Below, one piece after another: positions 48,178 to 61,300 of a stretch of DNA of 64,000 nucleotides. The first letter of the stretch is position 1. The number at the start of each line of letters is the position of its first letter. The stretch comes from Amblyornis subalaris. Lineage: Eukaryota; Chordata; Aves; Passeriformes; Ptilonorhynchidae. Position numbers and translations under genes: made by a program. The stretch covers positions 4,092,001-4,156,000 of the forward strand of contig JACAXG010000050.1 in assembly GCA_018881555.1 (NCBI GenBank), written 5' to 3'. Below the pieces are notes generated by a model. That model searched no databases. It was not told the origin of the DNA and saw nothing but the letters and a program-made list of their open reading frames with translations.

Positions 48178-48560
48178 GGCGAGGCGGGAGAGGCCGCGCT
48201 CCGGCGGNAGCACACGGGCGGCGCTCCCCGCGCTCCCGCAGCCCGCGGCAGCCGCCCGGGGCAAAGCCGCCCGCGCCGGCAGCTCCAGCCGCGCCTGGGG
48301 CGGGGACCGCGGCAGCCCCGCCAATAGGAACGCAGCAATGCTTGAGGCAGAGGCAACGAGCGGCGGGGGCGGGCCCGTCGCGGGGGGTGTCGGGAGAGCG
48401 CGATTTGAACGTGGGCGCTGCCCGGACCGGCCTCGTGTCCCAAGGAGCGCTCCCGGGAATGCGGGCAGGACGTGGGGCACGCCGCGGGGCACGCCGCACC
48501 GGGGACGCTGCCGTATGGACCAAGGGGGTTGTAGTCACGAGAAAATGTAGTTTCAGCGCC

Positions 48561-50139
48561 TGCGAGAGCAAACACAGTACGCACCAGCAGAGGAAACTCA
48601 CCAGGGCATGTTAACACACTGAATTCAGGCTAAGGAGCTAAACTAAAACCAGATGGTTTAGGTCCTCGATGCAGCAAACTCATAATTAGTTCATTCAGAG
48701 ACCTAAAACAAATACATAAGGCATCCTCAACACAACAACTATCCAGTAACANGTAACCAAACTGAGTTCACTTCAAAACCTGGCTTTGGATTCTCGACTT
48801 GCTTTTATCTTGTACTTGTTCTTTTATCTTTCTTACAAAGCCTTCTGCTGTTTTCCTTAAAAATCTTTGAAAACTTCAAGAAAGTTAGCAGTGTAACAAA
48901 ATAAGACAGTGCTTCTACGAGAAGAAACATGGATAGCCTTTTCCTCCATCTCTGCAGTTAGTGCTTGGAGATCAGCTTCCTCATCCGTGCAGACAGTGTT
49001 ATTATTGTTAGTACTGTATTGTTAGTGGTATTGCCAGTTACAGTTATCCACGACTTCTCTGGTGGATCGGGTCTCTAAGACCAAGCACAAAGCAGGAGCA
49101 GTAACACACTGGTAACATGCACACTGCAATAAGAGCATAGAGCTCGTTCAGGGGACGAGGAAGGTTTAAGCTTGAGGAGAGAAGTGCACAGCTTTTTACT
49201 GGATATTTTGAAAAACTGTACTACAGCTCNTGCCTTTAAAAAAAAAAAATACTTCAACACCTTACTAAAGAGGGGGAAATGTCGGCAGAATGGGATGGGA
49301 ACAATACAGTTCTCCTGCAAAGCGAGGAAGAGGCAGAGTCTCACAAGCAACAGCAAAACAGAAGCAATTTAGTTTGACTGCACCAGCACCAGTAACCAGC
49401 TCCAGTGGAACTGGAGGTGAAGTTGGGAACTTGTACAGAAATGCTTCAAGTCAGCAGGTACAACTCTGAACAGTACAGAAAGGACATGCAGGATCTTCTG
49501 AACAAAAACATCTTGTGAAAAGGCAGCTTTGAGAAACATGGAGAAGTGACAGAGGGCTCAAGGCTTAATGCTGCAGCCTTTACCTCTGGAGATGAACCAA
49601 AGCTGAAGAGCAGCTCTCCTTTTAAAGCACTAGCTAAATAAATGCAGGAAAGCTTTAATCTTATGTAGCTGCCCACTGTCACAGTAATGCTACTGATTGT
49701 TCCTGGGAAGGAAGAGGAGGTGAGATGTATTAACAGCACAGCTACTGGATTCCACATTGTTTGGTGGGGTTTTTTTGCCTAGTAAAATGTATGCCTGATT
49801 TTATCTGAACTGCAGGGGTAACTTCAAACTTTATGAATCCACTTAATCTTTGCATGGTGTCCTTACAAAGTGCTTCATTGCTGAAGAGCAGTGAGTCAAA
49901 ACGAATTACTGAATTCAAAAGTTAAACATTTTATACCAGCATGTCTACACATTTTTTTCTCCTCTACCAATGATGGTCTTCACCTTTCAACAAGAGNAAT
50001 GCAAAATGCTCTGAAATTCCATTCACAATTCAACTACCTTAACACCAAGTAAAAATCTCGAAACATGTTCTTTTTTATCACAGTGAAAATTCACTATTCA
50101 TGCTGAAAGACTAGTAAGTGCTGAAGCATTAGATTTGGA
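48561..50139. other. Spacer upstream of MTFR2 and downstream of BCLAF1
   Basis: Lower-GC DNA between the CpG island and the inferred BCLAF1 3' end. It may include MTFR2 upstream elements. No gene, RNA or clear transposon was found. Confidence 0.5.
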
Positions 50140-52389
50140 TTTATTAAAAAAATGATCTGCAGATCTCTCATACACTGCAGCTTGCATCTTTGACTACATT
50201 ACCTCTTAATTTGAATTAATTTATTTAAAGAATTGCTTATGGCTGTCATCATGTGTTCTGTAATCAAATTATATTTTTGATAAACTGCAATGAAATTAGG
50301 CATTGCAAAAAAAGGATTTTTATGATCTGACCTATAGGCAGGTTTGTAGGATCAAATGCCATTACCCAAGCAATCTCTGCCAGATGTCCTTGGACATTCG
50401 GCTGAAGTGCAAAACTTAAATCTGCCTCATCTTGCAGGATTTACCTTGCTTTATGACCCAGAGACCACAACAACCCACTTTCAACGTGACCTAAAAGATG
50501 CAGATTACCTGTTCTAAGGTTATGACAGCTCAAGCATATCTTGGTCCTATATTTGTTAGTTTCGGACTGTTAAATTTTTCTTCATTAGGACAGACTTTGA
50601 CACTGATGTCAAGCTTGCTTTGTTCCTTTTCTTGCTTATTCTGATTTAATATACACAGTCTGTGTGTGTCTTGCTGAAAAGTCCAAAGAGTACTCAGTTT
50701 TCCACTTCAAACAGCTATTAAAAGATGCACTGTACACATAAAAGCAAATCTCACAACAACAGTGCAGCAGTACCGCTGGCCTTAACTTTCTAAAACATAC
50801 AGCAGGAATGACCCCTTAGTAACCAACTACAACTGGGAGACAAGTATTATTCTTACTTCCCTTTCTACACAGCTGCTAGCAAACTGGTACAATCTAAAAT
50901 ATCATTTCTTTAACTACAGTTAGGATTAGTGACAGTGCATTTTCCTGCCTTCTAGTGTTCAATTTGGATAGGGCAAACGGTTAACTACTCCCTAAAAACA
51001 GTAAAGCAAATAAGAGGGTATACATTATAGAGGTATTTAATACAAACACCTCTATCAAAGCTTTTCTTTTTCTATTTTTAAAGATAGTATGCCATTCCAA
51101 GAGGTAAGAACAACTACACTTTCAACTCCATGTAACATTCAGATTTAATTTATGTACAGCATTTTAAGAAAGAAAAACAAAGTAACCTTCTTGTATTAGA
51201 ATGTCCTTGTTCTGATAATTCAAGTATATTACTGTCATCCTTAAAATTCTAGAGGTTACATGTGTACCTACCACTACACCAAGCTTGTGGGTTAGTTATT
51301 TTTGTTTTAAAAAAAAAAAAAGTAGACTAACATCTGCACTTCAGCTACAAAAATTCTTGAAGCACAACTATTAGAAATCAGTGTTGAAGAAAGTAAGATT
51401 CATCTCTCACACTTCTGGTATATCTGAATTATCTTTACCAATTCAGGTTTTAACATATCTTGATTTTTTTCAGGGATTTTTCTGGTGTTTTGTTTCATTT
51501 CTCTCCTCCCACCTGCTCCTGCCCTGCCCTCAATTTAATTTATATGCTGTAAATGTGATAAAATATTTAAAGACTCACTCTTGCCAGATTACATACCTGG
51601 AGCGGCAAGCCCACACAGAAATTGAAGAGGCAGTTCTAACAAACTGTGAAAGAAACTGCTGAAAAAGAAGCTAGATTGATACTGCCACCAATTTAACTAA
51701 AGTGTTCTACTGATGACTAAGCTATCAAAGAATACACCTGAAACTCACTGTAGTCTTTATACATGTTTGTATTTCTTAGGCTGCTAACAAAGAGTGACAA
51801 TTTCACTGTTGAAGTAAAATTCTTGCTGCATTCTTGCAGGGTGGAATAAGAATCCATGTTTATCACTGATACTATGTAAATGTAATTCTTGTGAACTAAC
51901 ATATAATCCTCATTTCGCACAACTGTTTGTACTTACACTATGACTGGATAACTACCTTAAATACAATTCNTATCAAAAGGCAACAGAGAAGTGGTAATAG
52001 TTTATAAAAAATGCTGCTCCAAGATTTCAGGTGTGCAGAGCTGTAAGTTTACTTCAGAATAAAACACAGACATAGGGGAGAATCAAAACTTTGAGTTGTA
52101 CTTGACCATATATTTGGACAAAGCAGAATTACACTGCATATAACAAACAGTAAAATTTCTTAAAAGTTGTTACAAATATTTTACTTTCTACCTGTACGAT
52201 CATTAACATAGTTTACTATATCATGATTTTTTTTCTAAAGGCTTAAAACAAAAACAATCTCTCTAAACTACTTTCCAACAGTAAAATTTAAGTAAAATGC
52301 TTACATTCATTTGACAACAAAAAAAACATATTAAAAATGTTGTGTGGGTGGTGCAAGAGCTGCTCTTTCAGCTACAACTTTCTTCCAGG
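50140..52389 (-). other. BCLAF1: Probable BCLAF1 3' UTR
   Basis: AT-rich sequence after the BCLAF1 stop. AATAAA hexamers on the - strand at 50220-50225 and 50140-50145 would give a 3' UTR of about 2.2 kb; several ATTAAA variants lie closer to the stop. No downstream GT-rich element is clear, so the end is a guess. Confidence 0.35.
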
Positions 52390-52395
52390 TTATTC
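52390..52395 (-). CDS. BCLAF1: BCLAF1 last coding exon: two codons, Glu and stop
   Basis: After acceptor ctttccacag the exon begins GAA TAA, giving the final glutamate and the stop at 52390-52392, then 3' UTR. This reproduces the ...RRKEEKE end of human BCLAF1, which is why I prefer splicing here over reading through the intron. Confidence 0.85.
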   Translation of the reverse strand, partial: E

Positions 52396-55300
52396 CTGTG
52401 GAAAGAAAGAAAACAGTCTTGTTGTAAACTGCTAATAACCAAACTCCAAAACCTTCTTAAAGTGATCTCTACATGCATCCAATTACTTGGTATACTGCAA
52501 GATGAACTGTCTAATCTGCAATTCACGGCACAATTTACCTTTTCCTCTTTACGTCTGTCCTTTTCTTCATTATTCTCAATTGTTTCTTCTTCATCTTCCA
52601 CAATCCCATCCCCCTGATATTTGTCATGTGTCCACTTCGGGCTGCTACCTGACTTTTTGAAGTTAAAACGCCCTCTGCCACGCTGGAAAGTACCACGACC
52701 TCTTCCTCTTTTGGCCCAATAATCCACACCATCGTCTCTGTCATCATGCTACAATAATACCAGACAAAGAGTAAGGTTAGAACACCTCTTCAATGTACCC
52801 CTTAATGTTAGTANTCTATAGCAAATGTGTAAAACAAATTAACTGTTAAAAAGTTCTCTTCAGATCATAATTATGAGGTATATTCTTACAAGTCATGATG
52901 CTGTAACTAAACCCACAACAACTGAATTGTTTTAAGAGTCCTTATTAGCTGTGGGTCTACTCCAATGTTAGCAACAACTAACTTATCTGTCACACTCAGT
53001 GAGAATTAAGCATTACTAGTTTTGAGGGGAAAAATTTTTACTTTAAAAGAAGAAACTCNAGCAAAGTGCTAGGATTTTTTAAAATTATTTTTACTTCAGG
53101 ACAGAGACAGTTCTTTATACTTAACAAGAAAATGGTAACTGAAGGCAGTTTTCAGAAAATCTGCTTCACCTGCACAACATAGGGCAAATGAAGTTTACAC
53201 TGTTTAAATCTGACATTAACAAACATTAACAAAGTTGAGTTTCTCCNGTTAATAAGCTTGAAGTTTGTTGTCTTGCTATCAAATACAGCCTTACATAGTT
53301 TGGTAACTTCTGACAATCACTGCATGCACAGCATGAAATCTACAGACAATTATTTAATGTACAAAAAGTTTGTATTTAGAATGATGAGGTACACTTGCTT
53401 CAACATCTGGTTTTTTTACTTGTGATTTGGAAAGAAATCTGAACGATTAAACATATCACACCCTTATAATGCAGTTTAACTACATGAAAGTAGTTAAAGG
53501 GTGGCTTTTTAAATTTAAAATATTTTTAGAAATTCAAGTTTAATAGCTATAATTGTTCTTGTATCACATCTCTGTTTACAGATCAGAAAACTTTAGATAC
53601 GTGTAGAAAGACAGAACTCCTAGTACAAACATCCAAACTGTGATTGCATTAATTCTTAGTTACCTATTAACATATTTGTGACAAGCTATAACGCTATAGG
53701 AGAAGGTCTAATCTTCACTACTTATCATTTTTCACTGGTGAAATAATANCCTTCAAAGTTTGCATTAAGGAAATCAACTGGAGCAGAGGCCACACATTCA
53801 GTGTACTACACTACTTAGAGTGGTTACATCAACGGTCCTCCTTTCATAATCCAGATGGGAAAAAGGCATCAAAACTATGGTGATTTTCTTATGACTATCA
53901 CACCACTCAGCTAAGAGCAGAAAACTGCTCATAACAGAGTCTGCCTATGAACATTCACAAATACTGTCAGCTTTTCCTAACCTTGCACTTTTGCANACTT
54001 CCAGACCAATCTAAGACAAATCTCAAATGTCATACAGACATAAATCCAGGAAAACACAGAACAAGTTTTTTTGGTTTAAAGTTTGGTTTTAATAAATTTT
54101 GTCTGAGCCTGCCTTCTTTCCCTTTCCCTGATGAAAGTTTTGGAGATAAATTCCAGGTCAGGCCTCAGTTACTGCCAGCCTGTTGCAGAAAGACACAAGA
54201 TAAGCAGAACCAAACACTACAGCCACCCTGATACTCTCGCAGTTACTGAAGTCCCTGTCCATACATGCATGCTACTTCTACGCTTGTAGAAAGTTTGAAA
54301 AAACAAAAGCATGCATAAGACATCGAGTTCTCCACACCCACCAAGAAGTATTTCTTGCTTTTTGGGGTATATTCAGGATCCCATTCCTCTTCCTTCGGTC
54401 TCTTCTGAAAAGTAGTATTTGAGTTGCTGGGACCAGTATTTGTTCCAGCAAAGACTCCTCTGGCTCTTCCTCTGCCCCTAATTCGAAACTGATTAACCAA
54501 GATGTCATTTAATCCATTTACATAACACCATAAAGTAGAGTTCAAGTTCTCTATTACTGAAAATACTCTTTCTGTGCTTAATTACAAGATCTGCAAGTGT
54601 AAAACCATTTTCAAATTCACATACTAACCTTAAGTAATATATTCAAGCATTCATTTTGAAATAATGATTCTATTAAATTTAATTGAAACACATTTGAGTT
54701 CTTGGCATAAGTTTACCCACAACCTCTGAAAAGAAATTTGACTGCTAGTAAACCAGTGTGTTGGAACAAAAGGTCAGAAGAAGCTTCTGAAGCTGTTCAC
54801 AGACAAAAAACCAACAGGAAAACCAGACTGAAAGAGGGACAAAACTGTCAGGGCAAAAAGAAAGGTCATTCTTTTATGGAGTCAATTGTATTAGTTACGA
54901 AAAGGTAATTCTAGAATATATACTAACAGTACAGCTTTCAAAGGAGTAAATCCACGTTATGTTACACAAACATTTTTAACTGAGATTCAAAAAAGTACCT
55001 TTGGCCAAATTACATTTCAAATGAGTAAATTCTTTACTCAGAAAAAAATCAACAGTATGTACTGTGCAGAGTAGCAATGCTTGAAGTGAAAAAGTGTCTT
55101 AAATATTTTTTATAATAAATTAATGGGATTTTTAAATGTGAGGCTAAAAAGTCTCACAGCAAAAAAACCACCTTTAACTCAGAATACGCTAAGTAGTAAT
55201 ATATAGAGTTCTCTCAGCATGTAAATACTTAGCTTCTAGAAAACATTAAATGAGTTTATATCATTCATCCAAGAGGAGAAAAAAGCTCAGTTTGGGAAGA

Positions 55301-58300
55301 TAAGACTACTAAAAACTGCGGTTACTACAGAACACAATTTCCATAAATAACCTATTTAAATAACACAACTGCATCTTCAGAGTAACTGCACAAAAACATG
55401 ACTGGAAAGTCATTCAATTCGTTAAAAATAAGCATGTTTCATAAACACAGACCAAAAATTTTAAATAATTAACTAACTCAAAAGATAAGTATTATGCATA
55501 CTTAGTTCCACAAAGCTCCAAAACTTCTAATGCAGAATTTATGCTGGACAATTTTAAAATTACTCTGAAATCAAACAGACTGAAAAACAATCTGTAACAG
55601 GCTCATAAGACCTATCCAATACTCTGTAGGCAAAAAGCCCCCAAAAACTGGTTGGAGAGTCATTTGGAAAGCGAGAGACTAACTGTACAAGAGAGGAAAT
55701 ACGACATGCTGTCTTTATTTCCAACTGCTTTACAAAATTAGGGCACAACAAACAGTATCTTGGGGGGAGAGGACAGGAAAAGGATGTGGAGACANAATTA
55801 TGACAGGATTAAAAAAGAAAAAGAAATTAAAAAAAGGTACCAGCATTTTCTGGTATTTGGTCCTGTGATCAGATTCCCTTTAAGAAAAACATCTACAGTT
55901 TTCCTCATCATTGTATTAATGCTTCCCCCTGCCAGATCATCTTTCAGGTAAAAATTTACAGGACATAAGATTTATTATGGTGTTATCTTTAGGGGCTTTC
56001 TTACTGAAAAGACCACCACAGAAAAGACAGAGTACATTTTCTATATAGAATTCCCTTTAAACAGAACTGCTACACACAGAATTCCTTCAGAGATGNATAC
56101 TAATGACATTGTCATTGAAAAATTCTATTTATCCTTATTTCTGTGTTCATATTTCACAACTATTCATAATGCTCATGTATGAGAAGTCTACAATTAAANG
56201 GAGCGGTGTATCAGCAAGCGTTAGTGAAAAACCCATTGCTGATTTAACATCAGCTTACTGGACAGGGGAGATGTTATGTTCTTCAAGGCTTCCTGTTAGG
56301 AGGAGGATTCACAACCAAAGCATTTTATTTAGTCCAAAAGCAAAGCAGTATTTACTGGAATGCAGCCACTATTACCCTGCATTTACAAACTTATTCCTAT
56401 GCTACGTGGTCTGTATTTTTCAAAACTATCCAAGATGTATCCCTAAAGAAGAGAACTGAATCAACAGGTTGGCCTATTTAGATTCACCTGCTCAGACACT
56501 TCGTTCAAAAAGTCTGTGTGTGACCATGTATGTTGTTAGGGAACATTAACCTGTTATTACTGCATAGACAGAACTGACAGTCACCAACAATTAAATGAGT
56601 AGAAATCTATTAAATTCCCAATTCACATCTACCTCAATTTCTTGTAAAGTAGCATCTCTTTCACAATACATACAATCTCGTTTTATAAAGCAGGAAGCTT
56701 CAACCAATTACGAGTTTTCTCCCACCAAATCTCTTTGAGAGGAGATGGAGTTTTAAGCTCTACTTTTGTTTAACTTCTGTTTGGTTTGTGCCATTAGCTT
56801 ATAGAGCTAGAAATTGTTCTGATAGTCATATTTGATGCCTACACCATCCAGGGATTTATATACTTATGCCACATAGTTCCATAGCATAACTATATAAAAA
56901 AAAAGAAGAAGAAAGGAGGAAATGATGCACTTTTAAGTGTTAGAAATTTAGAACTTTGAATTTTCCTCTAAGTAGCTACCGTTTTTTAGATGGAAAATTC
57001 AAGCCTTAAGTGTTGGCACATGCCACATCCATTTCAGCTACACTCTCGTGTAGTTCAAAACTTGTTTTATGCACCACTACAAAAATTCAATGTACATTTA
57101 TACTAAACAATGCATTTTAGCATTAGTCTTCATTAAGGAATTATTGCTGAAGTATGAAATTACTCCTACTTACTATGTAAAAGTTTTTCCCCACCTATAT
57201 GGAACTTGCACTTTTTTGTGCATTTCATTGTGGTTTGCGGGTTTCTTCTGCTATGTTCTTGGGGGGGTGGGTGTATGGTGTCTATTTGTGGGTTGGTTTT
57301 TTTTATTTTGGTTTGGGTTGTTTGGGGTTTTTTAACTGCTCCTTATCTTTCTCAAGGCCTCCTTTATTAATTCCTAGTTNCTCCTAATGCTTCTACATTT
57401 CCCAATTAAACATCAATGATTACATTAACATGGAATCTGAAAGTTTAAGATTTTTCTGAAGACTAGTGGTCAATATGTCACTTTCCAAATCACAATGCTT
57501 AAACATATTCCAGAGGCAAATCAATGAGTTTTCATGTTCAGTGGCTAGTTCTAGCCAAAGAAACATAAAAATAACAAGTATACCATCTCCTCAATACAGC
57601 TGTTTCAAGGTTGACACGTGTTTTTAACTATGTGCCATTCTCTATTTAACAAGCTGCAGTTGTGACACACAAAGGAGGCAAAACCAAACCCAAAGTGACA
57701 GGGAGAAACAGAAGCTGGAGGGACTTAAGAGGTAACAGGACACAAGATTTAAAATTTACAGAACACTTAATTGTCAGATCCTGTTAGGAAACAACACATT
57801 ATTAAGAAGAGCAAGAAATAATCAAGAAATCCTTTTTCCCAGCCTTATACTAGGATCCCTAACGGCTAACACATATTTACATATCATTTAACTGCTGTTG
57901 GGGAGTGCTAGGAAAAAAAAGACAGATTCATCTATTCAGGTTTGGTACATCGCATAAAAGAACTCAAGAATAAGTCTAACCGCACATTAATCACCGCAAC
58001 ACTCCTTCATTTTCTTTGTTACACTATTACCATTGGTGAAGTGTTCATAATTTGGGGAAGAATAAGAGAAAAACTTACAAAGGTGCCTCTTGGCCTGTTG
58101 ACTCCTGCAAAACCAGAGTATTCTTTCTGTTCATGGTGGGTTTTGAACTCTTCATCTCTTTCTTTCTTGCAATCCTTTTCTTCTCGAGAACTGGATGAGG
58201 AAGAAGATGGGGAGGAAGATGGGGAGGACCGAGCACGGTCTTGATCTCTTTTTTGTTTACTGAAAAATAAAAAAATATACTATGTGCTATTTTAAACGTA

Positions 58301-61300
58301 CTATATAGTCTGTAACATGCTATACTAAACCGTCTCTCTCTATATTTTACGAAAAACTAACCCCCATCTGGTTATAAAGTCACATGTTACATATTTGAGA
58401 TATTAAGGCAAAGTACAGTTCCACTTTCCAGCCTCCTCTCACACATTTAAGTGCACTAAATGCATATTATTGCTGGTGAGTTGGAAAGCAGCAGTCTGCA
58501 AACTGTAAAATACAGCTTTTCTAGATTTTGATGTCATGAAGAGATTCTGTTACTGTTAAGATCTGCCCTTTTTCTGAGGCAGAAAAACACAAGTTAAAGG
58601 GAAAAAACCCCTCAAGGTAAAGTTTTACAGTAACTTGACATAGTTCAGTTTGCACACTGTTGAGAGGTATGGTATGGGTTTCCCTACATAGATGGCTGTA
58701 GGGAATTAGCCAGTGGAAGAAAATGTGGATACCAAAGTCAAAGTAAACGGGAAACAGGAAGCATAAGTAAAATTCATTTTATATACAGTACAAAGCAGGG
58801 AAAAAAAATTCCTACAGCAAAACTTTTAGTAACCCCGTAGTGGTATTAATTTGACCCAATTAAAAAGATTTTAACATTCTATGCAAAGGAAGGTCATACC
58901 TGAAATAACTCTTACCACTTCTACACAGTATCCACTGAGATATGCTAACATTTTTTCCTTAAAACAGCCCACTGGCTTTAGACAAAAATTTAAGAATTCC
59001 CCTTCTCACCCATGTTAAAACCTAAGTATCAGTAAAATTCTCATACTCTGGGTGTTATGAGTTGAAAAAGTGCGGAATCAAGCATAACGAACCAAAGTTC
59101 TTACACAAACTGTTTATAGAAATGTACTGCATTGAAGTCCAACCTCCTGATGTAGCCTGGATAATAGGACAGATTAATTTGTCATTTTTTTTTTCAGTGT
59201 TAGCTTGCTATTCCAAAGTTTTTGTCCTCATCCACCATAAGCCGTGTAAAAGACAGATAATACATATTTGCTGTAAAACAAATAATTTTAATTGTTTAAA
59301 ATTAAATGTTCCATTATACATTGAAAATTGAAAGCAATTAAGCTTACAATTACAAAGGCTAATTAGAAGCTAAAATCCTCTATAGAGACTTCAAATATTT
59401 ACCTGTCATCTTTGTAAGATTTGTAATCCTTGTAATCTTTTGGAGTTTTCTCCTGCTTTCTTGACCCACTGGATTCCCTGGAACCCTTTGAGTCTCCTCG
59501 CTCTTTACTTCGCTCTTTTCTACGTCGGTCAATGTCATGCCGAAGATCAGCAGAATCACACCTTAATTTTTTATCTCCCTGTGAACAAATATAGATTTTT
59601 TCAACAAACTTCAGCACACAAATTGATTTTGCCATTTACATGCAATGGCTACATCTAAAAAAAGAACAGCTAAGAATTTCAGTTTCAAACAAGCATTCCC
59701 ATCAAGCCGATTGGTATCTAGTTTTTGATGACACAGACCATAATACACGGTTTGTGGAGATAATTAACTATTCACTTCTTCTGGTGATTTGTTTTTAAAC
59801 AGCGCACAAGCACCTTTGCAGTTCCACCACACTACTACTGACCATCGTGGTACTTCTCCCTGCCCTAACACCTACTCTGTGACCTTGGGCAGCTTAGTGG
59901 TCAAGAAACATATAAGACGAAAGGAAGCATGGGAGAAGACTGGACCTTAACACACGATGCTATCATATAGCAAAATCATGCTACATAAACCAGCTTCTTG
60001 GTAAGGTGTTTTAGCCAAAGGAAAAAAAATTCTAAATGCAAGTACTCCAAGTACAATAAATACAAATTATTTTCGTGTTTTTATACAGAAAACACAAAGA
60101 TAAAGTTCAGATTTAAAGGGAGATAATACGTTTAGTAAGTTTAGAAGCACAGATAGGACATTTACTTAGAACTTACTTTTTGATTTTCTTCTTTAAAGAC
60201 TCTTTCTTCACCTGCTAAACGGGTATGCTTCCTCAGCGTACTTGGAGAGATGTCAATCCTCCTAAATGTAAAATAAAAGCAGTGTCTTGCCATACATGTA
60301 CGTGACTGTTAACAGGCTCAGACATTTCATTTCAACAGAAAACAGACAAATAAGGCATTTTTGCAGTAAAACAAACTTTTTGCATTATTAAACCTCACCA
60401 TCAGAATACAGAAGCAGTCTACAAATTAAAAACCTTTGNTCTGTTCTGTGTGCAGTATGCTAAAAACACAAATACAGAAAATAGGCAGACTGATGCTTCA
60501 CATTTTAAGTACAGCTTGGAAGACAGGAAAAAATGTTTAATGATTTATTTCAAAGGGATCAGTATATGTAGCCAGATGAAAGCCCACCCCCTCCAAGAAA
60601 TCATCAGCACTATGACAGTTTGCTGCAAAGTCAAAAATACTTAACAGTTAAGAAAATTTTTAAAGTTGGATACTGTATCCTCACATGCAACACAAATATA
60701 GNACACTGCATCAATAAAACTATAGCACAGGATCAGACACTACATCTGCATGCCTACCTTCTTACCTTTTAGATTCTCAGATTTTTCAAAAAACTGCTGT
60801 AAATTAACACACACAAAAACTAAAGTAGTATGAGATGGAACATTTCACACTGAAGAAGAAAGATGCATGTACAGGGCTTCTTTTCATCTTCAAGACATAT
60901 GCCCCTCAATATTTGAGCACTGCATGTGAGAAAAGTAAATATATCCCAAATGAGATACAGAGGTAAAGACATCTGTTACAAAACCACAGATGAAGCCAGA
61001 CTTGACTCAGATGAGTTCTCTTTTACAGAAGGGGTTTTTTTGTATTTTGTAATTACACAAATTATCTCATACACATTAGAAGCAGTATTTTGGGTTCTCA
61101 AATATTAGCAGACATTATTTGAAACACAAAGCATCTGCATATGCAGTTAACATATACCTATGTATTTCTGGGCTCTTTTGTCGGGTGCAGTGTTCTTCGG
61201 TAGCTTTCTGATACGCAGTGAACCTCTCATTTAGGGTCATTCCAGCTGACTTGAAGTATTGCTCTGTTGGTTACAATAGAAAAAACACTGTTTCATTAGT

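Noticed and set aside
56103..56459. 118-codon open frame on + in a BCLAF1 intron
   Set aside because: Opposite to the gene strand, contains an N, and shows no family features.
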